From contig CANTGP010000232.1 of the NCBI GenBank assembly GCA_947653315.1, positions 1 to 5,394 on the forward strand: a stretch of 5,394 bases of DNA. The letters are read 5' to 3'. Shown here piece after piece: positions 5,251 through 5,394 of this stretch (its first letter is position 1; every line of letters starts with the position of its first letter). The stretch comes from an uncultured Lachnospiraceae bacterium (lineage in GTDB: Bacteria > Bacillota > Clostridia > Lachnospirales > Lachnospiraceae). The translations under genes were made by a program, and so were the position numbers. The notes beneath the pieces are model-generated. The model worked only from the letters and a program-made list of their open reading frames with translations. It ran no database searches and was not told where the DNA came from.

Positions 5251-5394
5251 TCCATAAAAATTATAGACTCTCTGAAGGTATGTGTCAATATGCAGATTCC
5301 TTCTCGCACGGAAATCTATTTTCGGTTTCCGTTCACCCTCCTGCTGCGGTTTGGCGCCGCCTGTGTCCTGCAACATCTGTTCAAAAAAATGGTG
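5245..5394 (-). CDS. Possible C-terminal end of an unidentified upstream gene
   Basis: A minus-strand frame is open from the window edge for 49 codons to a TAA at 5245-5247. It would encode a hydrophilic tail with Gly/Gln/Lys-rich start and an ending KIDFRARRNLHIDTYLQRVYNFYGQ-like segment of mixed polar and aromatic residues (not a recognised family). If real, its last codons contain the whole feoA promoter and its stop lies inside the Fur box. Against it, the stretch is short, the beginning is cut off, and a plus-strand frame from an ATG at 5290 is also open to the edge and reads as hydrophobic, as expected of a complement. The other two minus frames close sooner. I favour the minus-strand reading because every confident gene nearby is on that strand. 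Confidence 0.35.
   Translation of the reverse strand, partial: HHFFEQMLQDTGGAKPQQEGERKPKIDFRARRNLHIDTYLQRVYNFYGQ
5260..5288 (-). promoter_or_regulatory. Perfect sigma-A promoter of feoAB
   Basis: On the minus strand TTGACA (5283-5288) and TATAAT (5260-5265) are both perfect consensus and separated by exactly 17 bp. Transcription should start near 5253, giving a leader of about 45 nt before the feoA ATG. So strong a promoter suits a gene whose output is set mainly by repression through the adjacent Fur box. Confidence 0.9.

Noticed and set aside
5209..5260. Riboswitch in the feoA leader
   Set aside because: The leader is only about 45 nt and is largely filled by the Fur box; there is no room for a known metal riboswitch fold.

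Overview
The window looks like a chromosomal segment of a low-to-mid GC Gram-positive anaerobe, most likely a gut Clostridia of the Lachnospiraceae type. This is inferred from Gram-positive style Shine-Dalgarno sequences, a lipoprotein with a domain make-up common in that group, a FeoA-FeoB pair without FeoC, and a RelB/YafQ-type toxin-antitoxin module with Firmicute-like sequence. No rRNA, tRNA, CRISPR array, integrase or insertion sequence was seen.

Layout, left to right. Positions 1-266 hold no convincing gene. They contain AT-rich promoter and operator-like DNA for a plus-strand toxin-antitoxin module. The antitoxin (267-476) looks complete. The YafQ-like toxin (479-673) keeps only its N-terminal half; family-like sequence stops near position 610 and a short unrelated tail follows, so it is read as an inactivated remnant. 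An 11-bp inverted copy of the antitoxin promoter sequence sits exactly at that break. The minus-strand neighbour runs tail-to-tail into the remnant.

From 643 to about 2733 on the minus strand lies a large predicted lipoprotein with a propeller-like middle and a DUF4163/DUF3298 (RsiV-like) C-terminus. Its start is uncertain. It is preceded by a 90% purine tract and a TATAAT box with two helically phased direct repeats upstream. Between it and feoB are a perfect 7-bp palindrome and a 16-bp A/T-rich hairpin, the likely end of the feo transcript.

Positions 2955-5208, minus strand, hold a ferrous iron uptake operon. feoA (80 aa) overlaps feoB (672 aa) by 8 bp. It is read from a perfect consensus promoter (TTGACA, 17 bp, TATAAT) followed at once by a strong Fur-box match, so it should be induced by iron limitation. 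The last 150 bp may be the C-terminal end of another minus-strand gene that runs off the window.

The iron operon is ordinary and well supported. The unusual parts are the broken toxin with its breakpoint repeat, the complex feoB/lipoprotein intergenic region, and the start and promoter architecture of the lipoprotein. I do not see a new multi-gene system.
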